A model generated the notes under the pieces. It ran no database searches, was not told the DNA's origin, and saw only the letters and a program-made list of their open reading frames with translations. DNA of 64,000 nt, taken from assembly GCF_015277815.1 (NCBI RefSeq), contig NZ_CP063813.1, positions 2,728,001 through 2,792,000 on the forward strand, in the 5' to 3' direction. Positions within the stretch are counted from its first letter, which is position 1, and the number at the start of each line of letters is the position of its first letter. The translations under genes and the position numbers were made by a program. Below are positions 1-7,178 of the stretch, piece by piece. Source of the stretch: Microbacterium atlanticum. GTDB taxonomy: Bacteria > Actinomycetota > Actinomycetes > Actinomycetales > Microbacteriaceae.

Positions 1-892
1 ACCGAAGCTTCCCGGCCGGTTCGACATCGTCGGAGCGGTCACATCGACGCTCGGTGTCGGGTCGCTGGTGTTCGCGATCCTCTACGCGGCCGAGTTCGGC
101 TGGGCGACCGTCCCCACTCTTGTCGGGTTCGTTGTGGCCGCAGTCGTCCTGACTGTGTTCGTGGTCGCGGAGGCCCGTGCGGCGCAGCCGATCATGCCGC
201 TGCGACTGTTCGCGAGCAGGCTGCGGACCGGGGCCTACCTGACGCGCCTGCTGTATCTGGGCGCGATGATCGGGTTCTTCTTCTTCACCAGCCAGTACCT
301 GCAGGAAGCGCTGGGATTCACCCCGCTGCAGGCCGGGCTGGCGTTCCTGCCGATGACGGTGGTCAACTTCGCCGTCGCCGTGGCGATCCCTCGGCTGACC
401 GCCCGCTTCGGGAACGCCCTGCCACTGACGGTCGGGGTGGTGCTCACCCTCGCCGGGATGATCTGGCTCAGCCGGATCGCACCGACCAGCGACTACCTCA
501 CGGCCGTCGCGCTGCCGATGCTGCTCATCGGAGCAGGGCAGGGACTGGCGTTCGCACCCATGACCACCTACGGCATCTCGGGCGCGACCCCGTCCGATGC
601 CGGTGCGGCGTCGGGAGTGGTGAACACCTTCCACCAGGTCGGGTCCTCGCTCGGTCTGGGCATCCTCGTCGCCATCGCCGGCGCCGCGGTCTCCGGCACC
701 ACCACGAGCATGGCCACGGCAGTCACTGCGGAAGCGTCGGCCGCTCTCACGGCGGGCAGCGGATTCCTGCTGCTCAGCCTGATCATCGTGCTCGCGCTGG
801 TCGTGCCGGGAGCTGCCGCCCTACGCCGGCGTGCCGCGACGGAGGCGACCGTCGAGACGCCCGCAGCCGTGAGCGCGCAGTCTCGCGCCTGA
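1..892 (+). CDS. MFS drug-efflux transporter (DHA2/EmrB-QacA type), 5' partial
   Basis: C-terminal part of an integral-membrane drug:proton antiporter; the reading frame is open from base 2, so the start lies outside the window. About 297 residues are visible, with roughly eight hydrophobic segments. The motif PLRLF in the loop after the first segments and the pattern GASGVVNTFHQVGSSLG in the last third are typical of 14-TM DHA2 exporters (family knowledge). The tail is short, Ala-rich and hydrophilic. The next gene begins 40 bases downstream after an AAAGGA ribosome-binding site, so the transporter may share a transcript with the reductase genes. The substrate cannot be told from the sequence. 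Confidence 0.9.
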   Translation, partial: PKLPGRFDIVGAVTSTLGVGSLVFAILYAAEFGWATVPTLVGFVVAAVVLTVFVVAEARAAQPIMPLRLFASRLRTGAYLTRLLYLGAMIGFFFFTSQYLQEALGFTPLQAGLAFLPMTVVNFAVAVAIPRLTARFGNALPLTVGVVLTLAGMIWLSRIAPTSDYLTAVALPMLLIGAGQGLAFAPMTTYGISGATPSDAGAASGVVNTFHQVGSSLGLGILVAIAGAAVSGTTTSMATAVTAEASAALTAGSGFLLLSLIIVLALVVPGAAALRRRAATEATVETPAAVSAQSRA

Positions 893-932
893 CCTCCTTA
901 CTCGAGGCACCCGAACGAAAGGACTGCAACGG

Positions 933-1261
933 ATGTCGGAACCTACTCCCGCCCAGCGCGCGATCGGCGACTTCGCCCCCAAGCTCGTCGAACTCACCGA
1001 CGAGGTGCTGTTCGGCGACATCTGGGAGCGGCCGGGACTCGCCCGCGCGACCGCAGCCTCATCACCGTCGCCACCCTCATCGCCAACGGCTCCACCGAGC
1101 AGCTCGTCGGCCATCTGCGGATCGCGCAGCAGAACGGCCTCACCCAGGACGAACTGAAAGAAGTCATCATCCACCTGGCTTTCTACGCGGGCTGGCCCCG
1201 CGCGATGAGCGCCATCACCGTCGCCAAGAAGGTCTTCGCAGAACAGGAACCCACCGCATGA
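933..1261 (+). pseudogene. Carboxymuconolactone decarboxylase-like protein, frameshifted
   Basis: Starting at ATG 933, the protein reads MSEPTPAQRAIGDFAPKL and continues as a carboxymuconolactone decarboxylase/AhpD-like fold for about 36 codons. It then leaves frame at the GCCCGCGCGA stretch (1041-1050). The expected continuation (RDRSLITVATLIANGS, then HLAFYAGWPRAMSA) is intact in another frame up to TGA 1259-1261, which overlaps the ATG of the next gene. The total length is one base short of 110 codons, so a single lost base (probably a C in the C run) explains it. The family includes small alpha-helical decarboxylases and peroxidase-like proteins. This could be a true mutation or a sequencing error; the preserved ATGA overlap argues that the gene was functional recently. 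Confidence 0.8.
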
Positions 1262-2142
1262 TCCAGGTCACCCTCAACAATGGCGTCACCCTGCCCACCA
1301 TCGGGCTCGGCGTCTTCCAGAGCCCGCCCGACGAGACCGCCGCCGCCGTCGAGACTGCGCTGCGTACGGGCTACCGACACATCGACACGGCCGCCGCGTA
1401 CGGCAACGAACGGCAGGTCGGCGAAGGCCTGCGCGCATCCGGAGTCGACCGCGACGAGGTCTTCCTCGAGACCAAGGTGTGGGTCACCGACTACGGCTAC
1501 GACCACACCCTCCACGCCTTCGAGAAGGCCACCGGCAAGCTCGGAGTCGACACCCTCGACCTGCTGATCCTGCACCAGCCCATCCCCACCCGGTTCGACA
1601 ACACCATCGCCGCCTACAAGGCGCTGGAGACCCTGCTCGACCAGGGCAAGGTCCGCGCCATCGGAGTCAGCAACTTCATGCCGCACCACCTCGAACGCCT
1701 GCTCGCAGCGACCGACGTCGTCCCGGCCGTCAACCAGGTCGAACTGCATCCCTACTTCACCCAGCCCGAGGTGCAGAAGGCCGACGCCGCGCACGGCATT
1801 CTCACCCAGGCGTGGTCGCCTATCGGCGGCATCACGTTCTACCCGGGCTGGAGCGACGGCGCCCGCAGCGTCCTGCAGGACGCCACCATCGCCGAGATCG
1901 CCGCAGCGCACGGCAAGAGCCCTGCCCAGACCATGCTGCGCTGGGGCATCCAGCAGGGCCGGTCGGTCATCCCCAAGTCCACCAACCCCGCGCGCATCGC
2001 CGAGAACTTCGACGTCTTCGACTTCGAACTCTCCACCGACGAACTCTCCCGGATCGACGCGCTCGACACCGGTGTCCGAGGCGGGCCCGACCCCGACCAG
2101 CCGAGCGACGCGTACTTCGCCCGCGAGATCCCCGAAGCCTGA
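1258..2142 (+). CDS. Aldo/keto reductase (2,5-diketo-D-gluconate reductase type)
   Basis: Soluble NADPH-dependent carbonyl reductase of the AKR5-like group, 294 residues, full length for the family. The catalytic tetrad can be read: Asp and Tyr in HIDTAAAYGNE (about residues 42-52), Lys in LETKVW (about 72) and His in LLILHQP (about 105). The cofactor-binding end VIPKSTNPARIAEN sits near residue 240. The start ATG overlaps the stop of the preceding decarboxylase gene, indicating translational coupling. It is followed by a second, distantly related reductase. The natural substrate is unknown; small aldehydes and keto-sugars are usual for the family. Confidence 0.92.
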   Translation: MIQVTLNNGVTLPTIGLGVFQSPPDETAAAVETALRTGYRHIDTAAAYGNERQVGEGLRASGVDRDEVFLETKVWVTDYGYDHTLHAFEKATGKLGVDTLDLLILHQPIPTRFDNTIAAYKALETLLDQGKVRAIGVSNFMPHHLERLLAATDVVPAVNQVELHPYFTQPEVQKADAAHGILTQAWSPIGGITFYPGWSDGARSVLQDATIAEIAAAHGKSPAQTMLRWGIQQGRSVIPKSTNPARIAENFDVFDFELSTDELSRIDALDTGVRGGPDPDQPSDAYFAREIPEA

Positions 2143-2170
2143 ACCAGAACGACCGACAAGGAGAACGACG

Positions 2171-3187
2171 ATGGACTACCGCCCGCTCGGACGCACCGGC
2201 GTCCAGGTCAGCCCGCTGTGCCTGGGCACCATGATGTTCGGCCCCTGGGGCAACCAGGACGAAGCGGACAGCATCCGCATCATCCACCGAGCCCTCGACG
2301 CCGGCATCAACTTCGTCGACACCGCCGACGTCTACTCGGCCGGTGTCTCGGAAGAGATCACCGGCAAGGCTCTCGCCGGCCGCCGCGACGACGTGTTCCT
2401 CGCCACGAAGTTCTTCATGCCGATGGGGGACAACCCGAACCACCGCGGCGGATCCCGCCGATGGATCATCCAGGAGGTCGAGAACTCGCTGCGCCGCCTC
2501 GGCACCGACTGGATCGACCTGTACCAGGTGCACCGCCCCGACCCCCACGTCGACATCGAAGAGACCCTCGGCGCGCTGTCCGACCTCGTCCACCAGGGCA
2601 AGATCCGCTACATCGGCTCGTCGTCCTACTCCGGGTCGCAGATCGTCGAAGCGCAGTGGACGTCCCGCGAGCGAAACCTCGAGCGGTTCATCACCGAGCA
2701 GCCCCCGTACTCGATCCTCGTGCGCGGCATCGAGGAAGACATCCTGCCCACCACACAGCGCCACGGCATGGGAACGCTGACCTACAGCCCCCTGTCGGGC
2801 GGATGGCTCTCCGGAAAATGGCGGAAGGACGCCGCCGCGTCGCCGACCTCCGCCGCCCGCCCGAGCGCCCGCTTCGACATGAACAGCCCCGCCAACCAGC
2901 GGAAGCTGGACATCGTCGAGGAGCTCGCGCTCCTCGCCGAGGCCAACGACATGACCCTCATCGAGCTCGCCATCGCGTTCGTGCTGAACCACCCCGGCGT
3001 GACCGCGGCCATCGTCGGGCCCCGGACGATGGAACAGCTCGAGTCCTACATGCCCGCCGCAGACATCCGGCTCTCGACGGCCGTCCTAGACCGCATCGAC
3101 CAGCTCGTCGCGCCCGGCGTCACCCTCAACCCCGACGACAACAGCTACGGCGCCCACGAGCTGCTGCCCGCAGCGCGCCGCCGCTGA
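2171..3187 (+). CDS. Aldo/keto reductase (YghZ/Tas-like group)
   Basis: Second oxidoreductase of the operon, 338 residues, starting at ATG 2171 with an AAGGAG site 8 bases upstream. The start MDYRPLGRTGVQVSPLCLG is the classic AKR N-terminus. Catalytic Asp/Tyr lie in FVDTADVYSAG, Lys in FLATKF and His in DLYQVHRPDP. The NADP-binding region is AAIVGPRTMEQLESY near residue 285. The pair of unrelated AKRs next to an efflux pump and an FMN-binding lipoprotein suggests a reactive-carbonyl or xenobiotic response, but this is only contextual inference. Confidence 0.92.
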   Translation: MDYRPLGRTGVQVSPLCLGTMMFGPWGNQDEADSIRIIHRALDAGINFVDTADVYSAGVSEEITGKALAGRRDDVFLATKFFMPMGDNPNHRGGSRRWIIQEVENSLRRLGTDWIDLYQVHRPDPHVDIEETLGALSDLVHQGKIRYIGSSSYSGSQIVEAQWTSRERNLERFITEQPPYSILVRGIEEDILPTTQRHGMGTLTYSPLSGGWLSGKWRKDAAASPTSAARPSARFDMNSPANQRKLDIVEELALLAEANDMTLIELAIAFVLNHPGVTAAIVGPRTMEQLESYMPAADIRLSTAVLDRIDQLVAPGVTLNPDDNSYGAHELLPAARRR

Positions 3188-3212
3188 CGGCACCGAAACG
3201 ACAGGACTCACC

Positions 3213-3635
3213 GTGTCCTCTGCCATCCGCGCAGGCGCAGCGGTCGGGGTCGCGCTCCTCGGCGCGACCCTGACCTCCTGCGCCGCCTCCGACCCCGACT
3301 CCGGGCGCCGAGCAGAGCGGTCGGAGTCGAGCTACCGAGACGGCGAATACACCGCCACCGGGTGGTACGGCTCACTGCCCTCGCACCACGACGTCACCCT
3401 CACCATCCGCAACGACACCGTCCAGAGCGTGCGCATCACAACGCCCGCCGAAGACCCAACCTCGCTCGAGCACCAGCAGCGCTTCGCCCAAGCACTCCCT
3501 GACGCCATCGTCGGCCGCGACGTCGATGCGCTCGACATCGACCGGCTGGCCGGTGCATCGGGATGCTCGGAAGGTTTCATGAACGCCCTCGAGCAGATCA
3601 AGTCCGCCGCATTCCGGTCGCCCGCAGATTCCTGA
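3213..3635 (+). CDS. FMN-binding domain lipoprotein
   Basis: GTG start at 3213 followed by a hydrophobic stretch ending in LTSC at about residue 23, a lipobox for attachment to the outer face of the membrane. Residues about 40-130 match the small FMN-binding domain (RnfG/NosR C-terminal type). They include YRDGEYTATGWYGSLPSHHD, a beta-strand pair with valine-rich VTLTIRNDTVQSVRI, and the flavin-attachment-like end DRLAGASGCSEGFMNALE. In RnfG the flavin is linked through a Thr in an S(T)GAT motif; here the equivalent is SGCS, so covalent attachment is doubtful. A role in electron transfer outside the membrane is likely. It sits between the AKR and NAD(P)-binding genes on the same strand. Confidence 0.8.
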   Translation: MSSAIRAGAAVGVALLGATLTSCAASDPDSGRRAERSESSYRDGEYTATGWYGSLPSHHDVTLTIRNDTVQSVRITTPAEDPTSLEHQQRFAQALPDAIVGRDVDALDIDRLAGASGCSEGFMNALEQIKSAAFRSPADS

Positions 3636-3653
3636 CACACAGAAAGTCCCCCG

Positions 3654-4433
3654 ATGACCACCTCCCCAGCTCTGACCATCCTCCTCGTCGGCGGCACCGG
3701 CAGCATCGGCCGCCACGTCGTCACCGCCGCACGCCGCGCCGGACACCACGTGCGAGTCCTCACGCGCACCCATGCCGCCGTCGAGGGCGCAGACGTGGTG
3801 GTCGGAGACCTCACCGACGCCAAGAGCCTCGGCGCCGCCGTTGACGGGGTCGACGCCGTCATCTTCACCCACGGCACCCACGGCGGCGAACCCGGCGTAC
3901 GCGACGTCGACTACGGCGGAGTCCGCAACGTCCTCGAAGCCGCCGGCGCGCGCCGCATCCGCATCGCACTGATGACCGCCATCGGCGTCACCGTCCGTCA
4001 CGGCTCCTACAACCGCTCCACGAAAGCACACGACTGGAAGCGCCGCGCCGAACGCCTCGTGCGCGCCAGCGGACACCCCTACACCATCGTCCGCCCCGGC
4101 TGGTTCGACTACAACGATCCAGACCAGCACCACCTGCACTTCCTGCAGGGCGACCACCGTCGCGCCGGCGACGCCTCGGACGGCGTCATCGCCCGCTCCC
4201 AGATCGCCGACATCCTCGTCGCCTCCCTCACCTCACCCGGTGCCACCTCCAAGACGTTCGAACTCGTCGCCGAACCCGGAGCCGCCCAGACCGACCTGGA
4301 ACCGCCTTTCACAGCGCTCGCGCCCGACGCGGGCTTGGAGGGGCCGGGAGATCGCGACAACCAGCCCATCACCGACGAACCCCAAGACGTCCGCGACGAC
4401 TTGGACCGGATCACAGGGCTGGCCGACGCATGA
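3654..4433 (+). CDS. NAD(P)-binding atypical short-chain dehydrogenase
   Basis: 259-residue Rossmann-fold protein. The N-terminus LLVGGTGSIGRHVVTAARRAGH carries the GxxGxxG dinucleotide motif (about residues 12-18), and VRVLTR follows at the end of beta-2. This is the atypical SDR/NmrA-like NAD(P)-binding group used as small reductases or redox sensors. A YTIVRPGWFDYND element near residue 143 is characteristic of that group. The classical YxxxK catalytic motif is not obvious. The stop overlaps the start of the next gene by four bases (ATGA), so both belong to the same operon as the reductases. Confidence 0.85.
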   Translation: MTTSPALTILLVGGTGSIGRHVVTAARRAGHHVRVLTRTHAAVEGADVVVGDLTDAKSLGAAVDGVDAVIFTHGTHGGEPGVRDVDYGGVRNVLEAAGARRIRIALMTAIGVTVRHGSYNRSTKAHDWKRRAERLVRASGHPYTIVRPGWFDYNDPDQHHLHFLQGDHRRAGDASDGVIARSQIADILVASLTSPGATSKTFELVAEPGAAQTDLEPPFTALAPDAGLEGPGDRDNQPITDEPQDVRDDLDRITGLADA

Positions 4434-4810
4434 GCAGCGAGGGCGACGACGTCGCCGCCGACATCACGCGCGCCTACCAGGCACTATGCGCGGCAATGGT
4501 CGACGCCCATACGGACGAGCTCAGCGATCTGCTCGCGTCCGACTTCACGCTCACGCACATGACGGGATACCTGCAGCCCAAACGCGAGTGGCTCAACGAC
4601 ATCGGCAGCGACCGCATGACCTACCACTCCATCCGCAACGTGACCATCGACACGAAGGTGGACGGCACGGAAGCGACGCTCATCGGGCGGTCCCACACAC
4701 ACGCCACGATCTGGGGAGCGGAGGGAACCTGGCCGCTCGAGCTCCGAGTCGAGTACCTCCGAACCACCTCCGCATGGGTAGCGCAGCGAATCGTCGCCAC
4801 CACATGGTGA
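4430..4810 (+). CDS. NTF2-like (DUF4440/SnoaL-fold) protein
   Basis: 126-residue cytoplasmic protein of the cone-shaped NTF2/SnoaL fold. It starts with an amphipathic helix (ITRAYQALCAAMVDAHTDELSDLLASDFTLTHMTGY), followed by KREWLNDIGSDRMTYHS and three beta strands ending WVAQRIVATTW. That order is typical of the family, which contains small isomerases, cyclases and proteins of unknown role. It overlaps the preceding dehydrogenase gene by four bases and is the last gene of the plus-strand redox operon. Confidence 0.82.
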   Translation: MSSEGDDVAADITRAYQALCAAMVDAHTDELSDLLASDFTLTHMTGYLQPKREWLNDIGSDRMTYHSIRNVTIDTKVDGTEATLIGRSHTHATIWGAEGTWPLELRVEYLRTTSAWVAQRIVATTW

Positions 4811-4978
4811 AGCTGATTAGACGGCAACGCAACCTCGAACCGAACTGTCCCTCGATCGGCGAGATCCTGGAATGGAATCAGCGCCAACGTCGACGCGACG
4901 ACTTCTTGCACGGTTGTGTTGGTAGAACTTCTCGACGCACTCACGCCTTCGCGCTACCCGCGGGAGGCCTTGGACTTC

Positions 4979-5263
4979 TCACGCCGCGCTGCCATCCATA
5001 GCCGCGTAGAACTGCTCTTCCGCCACGCGGCGGCTTGCGGTGTCTTCGAGCACGAACCTGATGAAGTCCTCGTCGCGGGTGGTGATGACTGTGTCTTCGA
5101 CGGTCAAGGCTGGATGCCGATGCGCGCAGACGTGACGGGCACAAGCAGCACATCGGGGTTCAGTCGCGTCAAGTCGACGAAGAGAGTGATGCAAGGCCTC
5201 TTCCGTGCCGGCTATGCGAAGTTGGTTCGCCGTCTCACAGTCGGCCACTAGTTGGCCAGTCAT
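4979..5263 (-). CDS. Small protein with DUF4913-like tail, possible fragment
   Basis: 94-residue open frame from an ATG at 5261-5263. It is not recognisable at its N-terminus and has a Cys/His-containing stretch (CAACARHVCAHRHPAL) at about residues 35-50. The last ~35 residues contain DEDFIRFVLEDTASRR then FYAAM. These closely parallel the end of the DUF4913-like protein at 38293-38880 (DEDFVQFVLSDIERRR then FYSTV). The two proteins share only this tail, so the small gene may be a shortened relative or a fragment left by an earlier mobile element. The 168 bases between it and the preceding operon hold nothing I can recognise. Confidence 0.5.
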   Translation of the reverse strand: MTGQLVADCETANQLRIAGTEEALHHSLRRLDATEPRCAACARHVCAHRHPALTVEDTVITTRDEDFIRFVLEDTASRRVAEEQFYAAMDGSAA

Positions 5264-5327
5264 AGATGATTGCTCTGTGAACTCGGATCTTCGCGCCCGT
5301 CGCCGCGGAAGCGATGGGCGAGGATTT

Positions 5328-5903
5328 GTGAAGCGCCATCTCATCGCCGTCATCAGCATCGTGACAGTGGCGGTCGTGGGTGCGATCGTCGCGATCGTCA
5401 TCGGTTGGACTGGGGTGGGTGACTGGCGACCACTCTGTGACGCATTCAACTGGTGCGTAGGCCCGTCGCAAGCCTCACCCGACGATTCGCCGCCGTCGAC
5501 TTCGCCTCATCCGTCCGATACACCTTCGTACTCGGCATCGGCAACTGCGCCGAACGCGACGCCAACGCCCACATCCGAGCAACCGACACAGCGCTTGAAA
5601 CAAGAAACGGTCACGCTATCCGACAGCTCATCGACGCCGATTAAGGATTCGGGCCTGCGAGTCTCGACCGGTTATGTCTTCGATGGCTTCGCACGAGTTC
5701 GCATCTCGACTGATGAGAGTCGATGTGAAGAATTGCTGAACGTCGGCGACTCAATCGTGATGAGCAATCGATCTCCCGGGGAACTGGACTATAGCGAGTG
5801 GTATGCCGTCGTGCTGACATCGACAGACGGCGGACAGGCGACTCTAGAGTGGTCCATAGGGACCGGCGCGGCGCCCTCTGCGGCATACAAGAAGTGCATA
5901 TAG
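5328..5903 (+). CDS. Membrane-anchored hypothetical protein
   Basis: Starting at GTG 5328 (GCGAGGA just upstream), the protein begins VKRHLIAVISIVTVAVVG, one N-terminal transmembrane helix. A Ser/Thr/Pro linker of about 50 residues follows, then a compact C-terminal domain of about 95 residues. That domain contains two cysteines (SRCEELL and the penultimate KKCI) that could form a disulfide outside the cell. GTG 5277 is an alternative start adding 17 residues. No family recognised. A linker plus small extracytoplasmic domain is common in actinobacterial surface proteins. Confidence 0.6.
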   Translation: MKRHLIAVISIVTVAVVGAIVAIVIGWTGVGDWRPLCDAFNWCVGPSQASPDDSPPSTSPHPSDTPSYSASATAPNATPTPTSEQPTQRLKQETVTLSDSSSTPIKDSGLRVSTGYVFDGFARVRISTDESRCEELLNVGDSIVMSNRSPGELDYSEWYAVVLTSTDGGQATLEWSIGTGAAPSAAYKKCI

Positions 5904-6034
5904 CGGGCAAGTCGTGGGCGAGTCTCGTGGCGACATCCCATTAAGCCTGCGATCCCCATTCGTTCGCTGCCCGTTGGAGGAACGACGCGGGCATCCGAGG
6001 GTCGATTCCTGGCATAGGCGGGCCGGGGAGCGGC

Positions 6035-6925
6035 CTATGCGCGACCGCTTCGCCACCTCCACCACTCGGCGGCGACCCTACGCCTCCAGTGGTTGTATGG
6101 CAGTTTCTGCAGCATCCCGAACGCCACCTCATCAGCGCTATGCAGCTGCTGCCAGAGGTACCGAGAGACGCTGGGTGTGCGAGCCTCTCCAACTGAGGTG
6201 AGCAACTCCTTGACCTCAGCGAGCCGCGCCCCGTCGGAATCGACCCAACGTTCTTCTTCGCCGAGCTGCCTTAGAGTCCTGTACAGCTCCAGCTGGCGCT
6301 GCTCGGCAACCTTCTGATCCTCGCCGCGGGACGTTGTGGCCGGCACTAGCGTCCCGGACCATAGGCGGCGCCAGCGTTTCCCATCCGCGTCCGCAAATGA
6401 GAGCCAGCCCGTCGAAGCGTAGAACTCCGGGTCCAAAAGTGAACCTCCAAACCCGGACACATGGAACACGCGGCGTTCGCGAGGACCAAGGGAGCCGGGA
6501 ACGAATGCGTCGAGCCCGAGAAGCAGAAACGATGGGGCGTTGACCACAATCTCGTGCATGGGGGCGTCCGATTTGTTCTCGAGCACGACGACGTCGCCCC
6601 AGCATCGTTCGAGCCCGAGGGTCGCATACGCTCTGCTCAGCACCCATTCGGACTCCCAGGGGGAGGGGTGCTCGTCACAATCGCGGAGCCACCAATGCCC
6701 CTGCTCGGCCTGAGCTCTTGCCGCTGCCCGCGCAGCTTCGGCGCGACGCTTGCCTCTTTCGACCGAAGCCGTCACCCAACCAACAATCGCGAGGACGAGC
6801 GAAAGCACGACGGCACCTACTGTACCGATCGCCGTGAGCGTGTCAGTCCAAAGGATCTCCCGAGCGGGGGACTCGGAAGTTGAAGTTTCGAGACCAACCG
6901 ACAGGAGCGAAAGCAGCGTCAGCAT
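6035..6925 (-). CDS. Hypothetical protein with N-terminal membrane helices
   Basis: About 296 residues. Two hydrophobic stretches occur at the N-terminus (LTLLSLLSVGLE and TLTAIGTVGAVVLSLVLAIVGWV), followed by a basic helix RGKRRAEAARAAARAQAE. A Trp-rich soluble domain follows (VVVLENKSDAPMHEIVV, GSLGPRERRVFHV, WLSFADADGKRWRRL) that resembles a beta-sandwich. The C-terminus is Trp/Arg-rich. No family assigned. It lies on the same strand as and downstream of the Hachiman genes, but 250 bases separate them, so co-transcription is uncertain. ATG 6925 is chosen; GTG 6928 is equally possible. Confidence 0.6.
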   Translation of the reverse strand: MLTLLSLLSVGLETSTSESPAREILWTDTLTAIGTVGAVVLSLVLAIVGWVTASVERGKRRAEAARAAARAQAEQGHWWLRDCDEHPSPWESEWVLSRAYATLGLERCWGDVVVLENKSDAPMHEIVVNAPSFLLLGLDAFVPGSLGPRERRVFHVSGFGGSLLDPEFYASTGWLSFADADGKRWRRLWSGTLVPATTSRGEDQKVAEQRQLELYRTLRQLGEEERWVDSDGARLAEVKELLTSVGEARTPSVSRYLWQQLHSADEVAFGMLQKLPYNHWRRRVAAEWWRWRSGRA

Positions 6926-7178
6926 CACTAGCCGAGCCTACTGAGCGCGGGCCCTCCGACGGCGACCAAGGCGAGGTCAAGAGCAGAAAGGACCTGCTGA
7001 CAACCGGTCCCAAGCGCCTCCGTGGCTGGCCCAGGAGCATGTCGCGATTCTCTGGCCATCCCCATTCGGGCGATGCGCGTTGACCGGCGCCCGCGTGCGC
7101 GACGGGGGTGTCGGCCGGATGCGGGGTGGAGGCACCCTCCGTACATCGCTTGCGAAACGGAGTGCGAACGTCAGCCGA

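Noticed and set aside
2218..3273. Alternative frame across the second aldo/keto reductase
   Set aside because: Arg/His/Pro-rich frame-shifted reading of the real gene.
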